In this document: piece after piece, positions 8,568-17,100 of the stretch
Numbering within the stretch: position 1 is the first letter of the stretch
Layout of the letters: each line of letters starts with the position of its first letter
Origin: RGIG5612 sp045627365
Lineage (GTDB): Bacteria; Bacillota; Clostridia; Lachnospirales; Lachnospiraceae
Reading direction: 5' to 3'
DNA length: 61,656 nt
NCBI GenBank assembly: GCA_045627365.1
Contig: JAZQNN010000033.1
Span: 1-61,656, forward strand
The notes under the pieces: model-generated
Seen by the model: only the letters and a program-made list of their open reading frames with translations
Told to the model about the DNA's origin: nothing
Databases searched by the model: none
Position numbers and translations under genes: made by a program

Positions 8568-11159
8568 TTACAAACGTTCCTCGCACATTTCCTTGAATGT
8601 ATATGAGTCTACCAGTATTTCTCTCGGCTTGGCTCCGTTGGCCTCGCCTACAGCACCGAACTCGCAAAGCTGATCAATGATCCTGGCTGCGCGATTAAAT
8701 CCGATGTTGAACCTGCGCTGAAGCATACTTGATGATGCTTTGCCCTGCTCTATGCACAGAAGTCCTGCTTCCCGGAAGAATTCATCGTAATTATTTCCAC
8801 CGCCCTCTTCGGATGACGCATCTGCGCCCGGAAGACTCGTTCCGATATTCCCGGAGCTGATGCAGGCCTCGATCGCCTCGGCTTCCTCAGCGTAGTAATC
8901 GCGTGTTTTGTGCTTGATAAGGAAATCAACAGTCTTTTCAACTTCCTCGTCCGAAACAAATGCGCCCTGTACACGAAGCGGCTGCGGATAATCGGTCGGC
9001 TTAAACAGCATATCGCCGTTACCTAAGAGTTTCTCCGCTCCGACCAGGTCGATAATGGTTCGTGAGTCAACGCCGCTGGCGACCTTAAGTGCTACTCTGG
9101 CAGGAATATTGGCCTTGATAAGACCGGTAACAACGTCAACAGACGGTCTCTGTGTCGCAATGATCAGATGAATGCCCGCTGCACGCGCAAGCTGTGCCAG
9201 GCGGCAGATAAGGCTCTCTGCTTCCTTGGCTGCGACCATCATAAGGTCAGCCAGCTCGTCGATAACGATGACGATTTGGTGCATGCGTTTAGGATTCTCT
9301 TCTTCCTTGCTGATGGTGCCGTTGTCGAATTTCTCGTTATATGACTTAAAATCCCTGACTCCGGAAAGCTGCATTCTCTGATAACGGATAGTCATCTCAT
9401 TAACTGCCCATCTGAGCGTGCTGACAGCCTGTCCCGGGTCATTTACGACCGGTCTCATCAGGTGCGGAATCCCCTGATATACGCCGAATTCAACCTTCTT
9501 CGGGTCGACGATGATCAGGCCGACTTCAGTTGGTTTTGCCCTGTAGAGGATGCACATGATGATGCTGTTGAGGAAGACTGATTTACCGGAACCTGTTGTG
9601 CCCGCTACCAGCAAATGCGGCATCTTCGCAATATCGTTTACGATAACGTTGCCGCTGATGTCCTTGCCGGCGGCAAATGCGATCTTCGATTTATGGTTGA
9701 TTATCGAGCTGTCCTCAAGAAGCTCCCTCAAGGTGACAGTCTGGCGGAATTTATTCGGGATCTCGATGCCGACAGCGGCTTTGCCCGGGATCGGTGCCTC
9801 GATCCTTATCTCCTTTACAGCCAGGTTGAGCTTAAGATCGTCCGCGAGAGATGTGATCTTATTGACCCTTGTTCCGATCTCAGGCTGCAGTTCGAATCTG
9901 GTTACGGAAGGTCCGACCTGCTTCTCTATTACCTTGGCGTTGATGCCGAAATTCTCAAGCACGACCTCGAGTTTTCTTGCGATCGTATCAATATCTCCGT
10001 CTGATTCTGCTGAGCTTCTTGCTCTGTTAAGAAGATTCATCGGAGGCAGTTGATAAGTATCGTCACCCTTTCCGGTCGGTGCTGCGGCCGCCTGAATTCT
10101 TTCAGGTTCTGCCTGTTTCGCAGTCTGCGAAGATCTGGCAGGCTTTTCCGGTGCCTTCGGTGCCGCAGCCGGCTTAGCCGCGGACTTTTCAACGTTAGTT
10201 ACGGAAATCGTACTTGACTTCTTAGGCTCGGCCGCGGTTATCTCGGTAACAGACATTACTGAAGACTTCTTCTCAGGCTCGACCTGCTTCCGGGCCGGAA
10301 CAACATGTGTGATCTCGTGGAGTTCATCTCCGCCTGCGTTGTTGTTCTTGATGTTTACGTTACCGGTAATGCCCTTGGCAATGTTGCTTGAACGAACAGG
10401 TTTAACGCCCTGGCTGCGCGCATTCTGCGCTTTATTTGCCGAACGCTTAAGCTCAGCCCTTTCCTTGCCCTGTTTGACCTTGTTGTTGCGGTCTCCGGTA
10501 TGATCAACGATGCGGATGATCGTTTCTTTCTGATTGGTCTTGGTCTGCTTTTTTCTGACAGGAGCCGGTTCTTCTTTCCGTCCTGTTTCCTTTCTGACCG
10601 GTTCTTCATCGTCTCCTGCGAAAATCGACTTAAAGCCGCTGATAACAGGAGTCTTGAAAAGCACGAACAATGAAAAGATGACCATGAGAATAACTATGAT
10701 ATACGCGCCTGTCTCGCTGAGTGCGTAGTAAAGCCCTACAGCCAGTAAAGAGCCTAAAAGTCCTCCGCCTTGGAGGTTGGCCGCGCCTTCCTTCATGTAT
10801 GCAATGATAGACGATGTATACTCGTCACCTTTAAACAGAAACGCCATTGCGCACAAAAACAGCAAAAGGACCGCGCCGAAGATGAATTTGCTTCTCTTCG
10901 GTTTCTCACTTAATCCGGCATACATGAAAGCGGCACAGACAAGCACAGGAAATACCCATGCGATAGCACCGAACGCGCCGCCCATCCCGCTTCTGAGCCA
11001 TCCGCCAACTACTCCGAAAACCTTAAAATTGCAAAGCTCCAGAATGATCAGGCACAGGATCCCTACAACAATAGCGACCTCTTTGGAAAGGCCTTTTTTC
11101 GTTTTGCCGGATTTGGCAGATTTATTTGATTTTGAGGTTGATTTAGAAGATGATGCCAC
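8568..11159 (-). CDS. ftsK: DNA translocase FtsK/SpoIIIE
   Basis: Septal ATP-driven DNA pump that clears chromosome from the division or sporulation septum. The 863-residue protein starts at a GTG preceded by GGAGG. It has a Lys/Ser-rich N terminus, four to five membrane helices (about 25-170), a long charged Pro/Ala linker (about 180-365), then the motor domain with Walker A GTTGSGKS and Walker B VIDELADLMM. The C-terminal gamma winged-helix domain contains SMLQRRFNIGFNRAARI, the part that reads chromosome polarity sequences. A strong promoter lies just upstream. FtsK and SpoIIIE cannot be told apart from sequence alone. Confidence 0.95.
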   Translation of the reverse strand: MASSSKSTSKSNKSAKSGKTKKGLSKEVAIVVGILCLIILELCNFKVFGVVGGWLRSGMGGAFGAIAWVFPVLVCAAFMYAGLSEKPKRSKFIFGAVLLLFLCAMAFLFKGDEYTSSIIAYMKEGAANLQGGGLLGSLLAVGLYYALSETGAYIIVILMVIFSLFVLFKTPVISGFKSIFAGDDEEPVRKETGRKEEPAPVRKKQTKTNQKETIIRIVDHTGDRNNKVKQGKERAELKRSANKAQNARSQGVKPVRSSNIAKGITGNVNIKNNNAGGDELHEITHVVPARKQVEPEKKSSVMSVTEITAAEPKKSSTISVTNVEKSAAKPAAAPKAPEKPARSSQTAKQAEPERIQAAAAPTGKGDDTYQLPPMNLLNRARSSAESDGDIDTIARKLEVVLENFGINAKVIEKQVGPSVTRFELQPEIGTRVNKITSLADDLKLNLAVKEIRIEAPIPGKAAVGIEIPNKFRQTVTLRELLEDSSIINHKSKIAFAAGKDISGNVIVNDIAKMPHLLVAGTTGSGKSVFLNSIIMCILYRAKPTEVGLIIVDPKKVEFGVYQGIPHLMRPVVNDPGQAVSTLRWAVNEMTIRYQRMQLSGVRDFKSYNEKFDNGTISKEEENPKRMHQIVIVIDELADLMMVAAKEAESLICRLAQLARAAGIHLIIATQRPSVDVVTGLIKANIPARVALKVASGVDSRTIIDLVGAEKLLGNGDMLFKPTDYPQPLRVQGAFVSDEEVEKTVDFLIKHKTRDYYAEEAEAIEACISSGNIGTSLPGADASSEEGGGNNYDEFFREAGLLCIEQGKASSSMLQRRFNIGFNRAARIIDQLCEFGAVGEANGAKPREILVDSYTFKEMCEERL

Positions 11160-11201
11160 CCTTATATAAATCCTCCGTTATGTTATGATTATACAGAGTA
11201 T

Positions 11202-11230
11202 ATTATACTATAAAGAGGACTGTAATACAA
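11202..11230 (-). promoter_or_regulatory. SigA-type promoter of ftsK
   Basis: On the minus strand, TTGTAT (11230-11225) is separated by 17 bases from a perfect TATAAT (11207-11202). It lies about 45 bp before the ftsK GTG and points only at that gene. Confidence 0.75.
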
Positions 11231-11241
11231 GTGGCAGCACG

Positions 11242-14200
11242 TCACTCGACGCTCTTGAGGCTTGTCGCCATATCAATTTTTTTCAGTTTGAAATGGACAA
11301 GGAAATTGACGATTGCCGTGAATCCGACAGCGATCAGAACGCTCCACAAATAGCTGAGAGGATAAATCTGTCTGCCAAACATAACGATATCTACCTCTAC
11401 GGATTCAACTACAAATCTGTTCAGTAATATTCCGCACACGACACCGATCGCCACGCCGATGATCGTGATCAGTATATTCTCACGGATGATATAAGCTGTC
11501 AGCTCAGTATTATAAAAGCCGAGAACCTTGAGAGTTGCCAGTTCCCGCTGGCGTTCGGTGACATTTATATTGTTGAGGTTGTAAAGAACAACGAATGTCA
11601 ATGCGCCGGCGCATATGATCAGCACGACCGTGATCGAGCTCATTCCGCTTATTACGTCCGCGAATTTTTCGATCATTGTGCTGACGGCCATAACTCCGCC
11701 TACCGCAGGCTCTGCCAGATATTCTTCGGCAAATGCGGCATCGTCCACATCGACATCATCCCTGTTAACGACAACTATCTGTCTGTAATCACATGGCTCG
11801 CCGTAGGCCTTTTCATACAGAGCCGGCGTCATATATACGTAGTGATAGGTGTAATTTTCAACGATCGCGCCAACTTTAAATGCAGTCTTTGCTCCCTTAT
11901 CCTCAGCCAGATAGAGCTCGTCTCCAACCTTAAGATCCATTACCGATGCCATCTTCTCGGAAATCGCAACTTTCTCATCGTTCAGCGTCACTTTTTCCTG
12001 TCCCACACGCGTTCTGAGTGAGATGAAACTGTCGATATGTTCCATGTCCTCGGTAATGTAGATGTACACTTCCAGTTCTTCGTCAGAACTATCACAGGAT
12101 GCATTTCTGATGCTCTGATATGCAAATGAATACTCCGAAACCCTCTCGTCCGCTGCAAGATGCGCGTCAAGCGCCGCGATTTCGTCATCCGTTGCCTTGC
12201 CGTCAATTGAAAGGGTCTGATCGTAAAGATTTATTCCGCCGAACTGGGTATATAAGATAGTGTTTACCGCATCATTTATGCCGAATCCGACCAGCAAAAG
12301 AGCTGTTGAGCCGATGATTCCAAAGAGGGTCATAAAGAGCCTCTTTTTGTAGCGCACAAAGTTCCTGAAAGCATTCTTCCAGTTGAACGGGATTTTCCTC
12401 CAAAGCGGTTTGATCCGCTCCAAAAGAAGCTTTCTGCCCTTTTTAGGCGCAAGCGGTCTCATCAGATTGGCAGGAACGTCCATAAGCGCTTTAAAGCATG
12501 AGAAAAGCGTAGCCGCCATGATGCACACAAAAGCTGCCAGAGATGCTGTCAGGCAGTGCTCTGCGCTATAAGGCATATACAGTCCGTCAAGGTTCGGATA
12601 CAGTATCTTATACACATTGATGATGACGTAAGGAAGCACCTTACTTCCGACAAGGGCGCCGATCACGGAGCCAAAGACGGTAGCAAGAAATGCGTATGTT
12701 ATGTATTTGGACGCGATCGTCCACTTGCTGTAGCCAAGCGCCTTGAGCATACCGATCTGAGTGCGTTCCGCATCGACCATTCTGGTCATCGTGGTAAGGC
12801 ACACAAGCGCTGCCACAATGAAGAAAATAAGTGGGAAAACTTTGCCCAGATTGCCTATCCTGTCAGCGTCAGAGCGGTACGAAGCGTACTCCTGAAGGCA
12901 TTTTTCACGTTCAAGTACATACCACTCAGGATAATCAATATCTGCTATTTCAGCCTCAGCATCGGCTATTTTTAGCTCGCCGTCCTTTATCTCTTCTTCA
13001 GCCTCCGGGATCTTGGCCTCCGCGTCAGCGAGTTCCTTCTCACCGTCTGCTATCTCAGCCTCTGCATCCTTGATCTTCTGCTCATTCTCGGCGATCTCAG
13101 CCTCTCCGTCAATGATTGCCTGCTCGCCGTCTCTTATGAGCTGCTCGGCATTTGCAATCTGTCTGTCGTACGCTTTTATCTGTGCTTCAGCCTTCTTTAT
13201 CTCGCTCTCTCCGGCATCTAAAAGAGCCTTCCCCTTGGCAAGCTCTTCCTCGGCTGCTGCCAGCTCTTTTTCGCCTTCAACAAGTTCAGGAACGAGGTCC
13301 GCCAATGGGCCGAGCTTCTCCCTGAGGTTTGCTAAATATACCTTTGTCTCAGCAAGAAGAGCCGCCTTTTCCTCGTACTCTGTCTTGCCCTCGTTAAATT
13401 CGTTTTTCTTAACGGAGAGCTGTTTCTTCGAATCGGCAAGAAGCGCCTTGTTATCAGCAAGTTCTGCCTTTCCGTCGGCAAGCTCTTTGCGTTTGTCCTC
13501 AAGCAGTTTTCTGCCGTCTTCAAGCTCTTTTTTGCCGTCTTCTACCTGCTTTTTCGCATCGTCTATTTCCTGTTTGGCATCCGCTATTTCCTGCCTGGCG
13601 TCTTCCAGTTTCTTCTTTCCCTCCTCCAGGTCGGCCTTAGCTTCGTTAAGCCTTTCCGTCGCATCGCCTACGACCTTGTCGTATCTGGCCTTTTCGCGTC
13701 CTGAAGCAATATCTTCGATTCCCTTTATCGCTTCCTCTATGGTCTCATCATACTCCTCAGAATATGACTGAAGAGCTGCCGCGCCCTCGACCTGAACGTA
13801 CATTTCCGTGTAAACGTCCAGTGCAAAATCCTCCGGCAGCACATAAACGCACCCGTCGACCTTTCCTGAGCCGATCGATGTCGTTCCGTAATCCATGGAA
13901 AGGTATCTCGGCGAGGAAAAGCACCCGACGATCGTATACTCAGTGCTTTTCAGAACGTCACTGATATCGGTATCATCTCCGGACTCCAGCCTTAACTTCT
14001 CGCCGGTCTTGATCTCATACACATTCCGGTAAAAGATGTCTATGACTGCCTCTCCTGCTTTCTCAGGAAGTCGTCCGTCCACGATCACGATCTGATTGAC
14101 GTTGTCGGTTATCGCAGTAACCTTCAGAACGCTCTGTTTTTCATCTGATTTGCTGACGAAATCCGCGCTGTAATTGCCGGTTGCGGCCTTGATGCCCGGG

Positions 14201-14430
14201 ACATTTTTAACGGCTTCAACGTCTTCATCCGTAAGCCCCAAGGTGGACATAACGCTGAAATCCATCAGTTCTGCCTCATCGTAGAAATGATCAGCAGTAA
14301 TAAGCATGTCCGGATGGCATGAACGGATCCCTGCGTAAAAAGCCACACCAAGTGCGACTATCAGAAGGAGCGATATGAATCTGCCTGCAGATTTTTTGAT
14401 CTCGCGGAAAACGTCCTTGTTTATAAGCAT
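11242..14430 (-). CDS. ABC transporter permease of FtsX/MacB fold with giant coiled-coil ectodomain
   Basis: Membrane subunit of a type VII-like ABC system, 1062 residues. Layout: one N-terminal helix (about 15-35), a MacB-like periplasmic-type region (about 40-230), a very long coiled coil (about 240-500) built from repeats of Asp-Gly/Ala-Lys-x-Glu-Leu type, three helices of the first FtsX core (about 520-650), then a second helix, ectodomain and three-helix FtsX core ending with the MATSLKSVE tail. It is paired with the ATPase gene just upstream (23 bp gap). Proteins of this class act as mechanotransmitters, or move lipids or peptides, rather than classic importers. The coiled coil would span several hundred angstroms if continuous, enough to reach across the wall. 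Substrate unknown. Confidence 0.88.
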   Translation of the reverse strand: MLINKDVFREIKKSAGRFISLLLIVALGVAFYAGIRSCHPDMLITADHFYDEAELMDFSVMSTLGLTDEDVEAVKNVPGIKAATGNYSADFVSKSDEKQSVLKVTAITDNVNQIVIVDGRLPEKAGEAVIDIFYRNVYEIKTGEKLRLESGDDTDISDVLKSTEYTIVGCFSSPRYLSMDYGTTSIGSGKVDGCVYVLPEDFALDVYTEMYVQVEGAAALQSYSEEYDETIEEAIKGIEDIASGREKARYDKVVGDATERLNEAKADLEEGKKKLEDARQEIADAKQEIDDAKKQVEDGKKELEDGRKLLEDKRKELADGKAELADNKALLADSKKQLSVKKNEFNEGKTEYEEKAALLAETKVYLANLREKLGPLADLVPELVEGEKELAAAEEELAKGKALLDAGESEIKKAEAQIKAYDRQIANAEQLIRDGEQAIIDGEAEIAENEQKIKDAEAEIADGEKELADAEAKIPEAEEEIKDGELKIADAEAEIADIDYPEWYVLEREKCLQEYASYRSDADRIGNLGKVFPLIFFIVAALVCLTTMTRMVDAERTQIGMLKALGYSKWTIASKYITYAFLATVFGSVIGALVGSKVLPYVIINVYKILYPNLDGLYMPYSAEHCLTASLAAFVCIMAATLFSCFKALMDVPANLMRPLAPKKGRKLLLERIKPLWRKIPFNWKNAFRNFVRYKKRLFMTLFGIIGSTALLLVGFGINDAVNTILYTQFGGINLYDQTLSIDGKATDDEIAALDAHLAADERVSEYSFAYQSIRNASCDSSDEELEVYIYITEDMEHIDSFISLRTRVGQEKVTLNDEKVAISEKMASVMDLKVGDELYLAEDKGAKTAFKVGAIVENYTYHYVYMTPALYEKAYGEPCDYRQIVVVNRDDVDVDDAAFAEEYLAEPAVGGVMAVSTMIEKFADVISGMSSITVVLIICAGALTFVVLYNLNNINVTERQRELATLKVLGFYNTELTAYIIRENILITIIGVAIGVVCGILLNRFVVESVEVDIVMFGRQIYPLSYLWSVLIAVGFTAIVNFLVHFKLKKIDMATSLKSVE

Positions 14431-14453
14431 TCTGACACTTCTTTATGCGGCGA

Positions 14454-15161
14454 TCACCATTCGATCTGATCTATTGATACCGGATCAGGATTGATGTTCA
14501 TTTCCGTAACTTTACCGTTTTTTATCTTGATGATTCTGTCGGCCATCGGGCAGATAGCCTGGTTATGGGTGATCACGATGACCGTCATGCCCTTCTGCCG
14601 GCACATGTCCTGCAGCAGCCTTAAAATGGTCTTTCCCGTGTTGTAATCGAGTGCTCCTGTCGGCTCATCGCACAGCAAAAGCTTTGGGTTTTTGGCCAGC
14701 GCCCTTGCGATCGATACACGCTGCTGCTCGCCTCCTGAAAGCTGGCTTGGGAAATTGTCGATCCTGTCGGACAGTCCCACTTCTTCCATGATGCTCATCG
14801 CATCAAGCGGATCCTTGCTTATCTGGTTAGCCAGCTCAACATTTTCAAGCGCCGTGAAATTCGGCACCAGATTGTAAAACTGGAATACGAATCCGACGTC
14901 GTGACGCCTGTATTTCGTAAGCTGCTTCGGAGTGTATCCGGCAACATCAACACCATCGACTATGATCTGGCCTGACGTAGCAGTATCCATGCCTCCGAGC
15001 ATGTTAAGGACGGTCGTTTTACCGGCGCCTGAAGGACCGACGATCACGGCAAATTCACCCTTTTCGATGATAAAGTCAATGCCGTCAGCAGCTTTGATGA
15101 CGGCACCTTCCTTTTCACTTCCATAAACTTTAGTTACACCCTTAAGTTCAATGAAACTCAT
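14454..15161 (-). CDS. ABC transporter ATP-binding protein (LolD/MacB type)
   Basis: Cytoplasmic ATPase, 235 residues, partner of the downstream FtsX-like permease. Motifs: Walker A GPSGAGKTT, Q-loop VFQFYNL, signature LSGGEQQR, Walker B LLLCDEPTGALD and the switch His in ITHN. The EQQR signature and DEPTGALD are typical of the MacB/LolD/BceA group. I chose the ATG at 15161 (MSFIEL), which has a GGTGA box at good spacing just after the stop of the preceding exporter gene. An ATG four codons earlier (15173) would overlap that stop, and longer extensions do not look like coding sequence. Confidence 0.92.
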   Translation of the reverse strand: MSFIELKGVTKVYGSEKEGAVIKAADGIDFIIEKGEFAVIVGPSGAGKTTVLNMLGGMDTATSGQIIVDGVDVAGYTPKQLTKYRRHDVGFVFQFYNLVPNFTALENVELANQISKDPLDAMSIMEEVGLSDRIDNFPSQLSGGEQQRVSIARALAKNPKLLLCDEPTGALDYNTGKTILRLLQDMCRQKGMTVIVITHNQAICPMADRIIKIKNGKVTEMNINPDPVSIDQIEW

Positions 15162-15165
15162 TTTT

Positions 15166-17100
15166 TCACCCATTATTGATCGCGAGCTCAGCACTTTCAG
15201 CAGTGTGATGCGTTCCCTTGTGAAGCTGTTCCTTACGGAACTGCAGCATATAAAGCTTGTAATACCTGCCCCTTGCGGCAAGGAGTTCTGCGTGATTGCC
15301 CTGCTCCAGTATTTTGCCGTTTGAAAGAACGATAATGTTATCCGCATGCTGGATCGTCGACAGTCTGTGTGCAACCATCAGCATGGTTCCGATATTCATC
15401 ATCTTCTCCAGTGAATCCTGTATCAGGAGCTCTGTCTCGGTATCGATGTTGGCCGTTGCCTCATCCAGGATCATTACCTCCGGTCTGTGGATGATCGTCC
15501 TTGCGAACGAAATAAGCTGTCTCTGTCCTGCAGAGAAGTTGCTTCCGCGCTCTTTGACCTCTTCATCAAGACCGTTATCCAGCTTGTCAATGAAGTAATC
15601 GGCGTTTACGTACCGGCAGGCTTCCATAACTGCCTCATCATCAACGTCCTCCTTACCGAGCAGGATATTGTCACGGATAGATCCCGAGAACAGGAATACA
15701 TCCTGAAGCATCTGTCCGAAGTGTTTTCTGAGCGACTTGATCTTGATCTTTCTGATGTCGATACCGTCGATCAGGATCTCGCCCTTCTGGAATTCCCAGT
15801 TGCGGCAGATCAGGGAAAGGATCGTTGTTTTACCGGATCCGGTAGCGCCTACGAAAGCGACTGTCTGACCCGGCTGGATATGGAATGAAACGCCCTTAAG
15901 CACCCACTCGTCCGGCAAATAGCTGAACCACACATCCTTAAACTCGATCTCGCCTTTGATTTCGTCAACTTCGATGGCGTCCTCTGCGTCAACTAATTTG
16001 CTCGGAACATCCAGTATCGCAAATACCTTCTCGGCCGACGCGAACGCGCTCTGCATCATGTGGAACATCTCTGCCAGATTCTGGATAGGTGTGTAAAATG
16101 TCGAAATATACATATAGAACGTTACAACGACACCGCTTGTCAGCGTCTGACCCAGGAATGACACGTTATCGATATAGCCCTTTCCGCCAAGGTATAAAAG
16201 GGCAAGTACAGTTCCTACGTTCAGCAGGTAGATCAATGGTCTGAATACGCCGAAAACGAATATTTCCTTCTCCTTGGCAATCCTTAATGCATCGCTCTTT
16301 TCGAAGAATTCCTTCATTTTTACATCTTCGCGGTTGAAGGCCTGGGTGATCTTGATTCCGGAAAGATTCTCCGACAGATATACATTGATATCAGTCGTAT
16401 GATTCTTAACATCTCTGTATGCGCGGCGGCTGAACTTTCTGAATATTACCGTAAACAGAACGATAAACGGAATGAAGCACAGCATCATCAGCGTCAGTTC
16501 ATAATTAAGCGCTACCATGGCAACAACAACGCCGACGATGATCAATACGTTCTTTGCCAGGCTTACAAGGATCCTCGTAAACATCTGGGAGATCGCGTTC
16601 GGGTCATTTGTCAGTCTTGTTACGAAAGTGCCTACAGGAGTCGCATTCAGCTGTTCCTGAGAGAAGTTAAGCACGTGCTCGAAAAGTTCCTCACGGATGT
16701 CGGAAATGATTTTCTGTCCCGTTTTCTGAAGCTGGATAGCCTGTATGTACATGCACAGCATCGAAATAACAAGAACAGCTACATAACATCCTACATAGAA
16801 GAAAAGATTCTTCAGTTCAAAATCACTTACGACAAGCTCTTCTACCTGTCCTACAAGAAGCGGCGAAACTATATCGAATGAGATTGAAAGCAGCATCGCA
16901 AAGCTAACAAATATGAATTTGCCGGCGTATGGACGCGCATATTTCAAAAGGCGTCTGAGTACGTCGCCGTCTTTCATATGACGGTCGAATCCCATCGTCT
17001 CCTTCTTGTCTTTTACCGTTGCATAGGCAATTATAAGTATGATCGATACCACGCCGATAACGGCGCCGATTATAAGCAAAGGTGAAATATTATTCATCAT
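15166..17100 (-). CDS. ABC exporter subunit, catalytically complete half of a heterodimer
   Basis: Membrane-ATPase fusion of the multidrug/lipid exporter type, about 644 residues from the ATG at 17100 (a second ATG at 17097 is equally possible; both follow AGGAGGTGA). It has an extra N-terminal hydrophobic helix (about 5-28), then six membrane helices and an ATPase domain with Walker A GATGSGKTT, signature SAGQRQ (degenerate, Gly to Ala), Walker B MILDEAT with the catalytic Glu, and AHRLST. It starts inside the last codons of its partner gene (overlap about 11 bp). The catalytic Glu here and its absence in the partner indicate a BmrCD/TM287-288-like heterodimer. Substrate unknown. Confidence 0.93.
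   Translation of the reverse strand: MMNNISPLLIIGAVIGVVSIILIIAYATVKDKKETMGFDRHMKDGDVLRRLLKYARPYAGKFIFVSFAMLLSISFDIVSPLLVGQVEELVVSDFELKNLFFYVGCYVAVLVISMLCMYIQAIQLQKTGQKIISDIREELFEHVLNFSQEQLNATPVGTFVTRLTNDPNAISQMFTRILVSLAKNVLIIVGVVVAMVALNYELTLMMLCFIPFIVLFTVIFRKFSRRAYRDVKNHTTDINVYLSENLSGIKITQAFNREDVKMKEFFEKSDALRIAKEKEIFVFGVFRPLIYLLNVGTVLALLYLGGKGYIDNVSFLGQTLTSGVVVTFYMYISTFYTPIQNLAEMFHMMQSAFASAEKVFAILDVPSKLVDAEDAIEVDEIKGEIEFKDVWFSYLPDEWVLKGVSFHIQPGQTVAFVGATGSGKTTILSLICRNWEFQKGEILIDGIDIRKIKIKSLRKHFGQMLQDVFLFSGSIRDNILLGKEDVDDEAVMEACRYVNADYFIDKLDNGLDEEVKERGSNFSAGQRQLISFARTIIHRPEVMILDEATANIDTETELLIQDSLEKMMNIGTMLMVAHRLSTIQHADNIIVLSNGKILEQGNHAELLAARGRYYKLYMLQFRKEQLHKGTHHTAESAELAINNG

Noticed and set aside
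9550..10053. Plus-strand open frame of 167 codons inside ftsK
   Set aside because: Shadow of the conserved FtsK motor domain on the minus strand.
13013..13771. Long plus-strand open frame of 252 codons rich in Ser and Ala
   Set aside because: It is the antisense shadow of the Lys/Glu/Leu coiled-coil repeats of the ABC permease; the repetitive minus-strand code leaves the opposite frame free of stops. No ribosome binding site.
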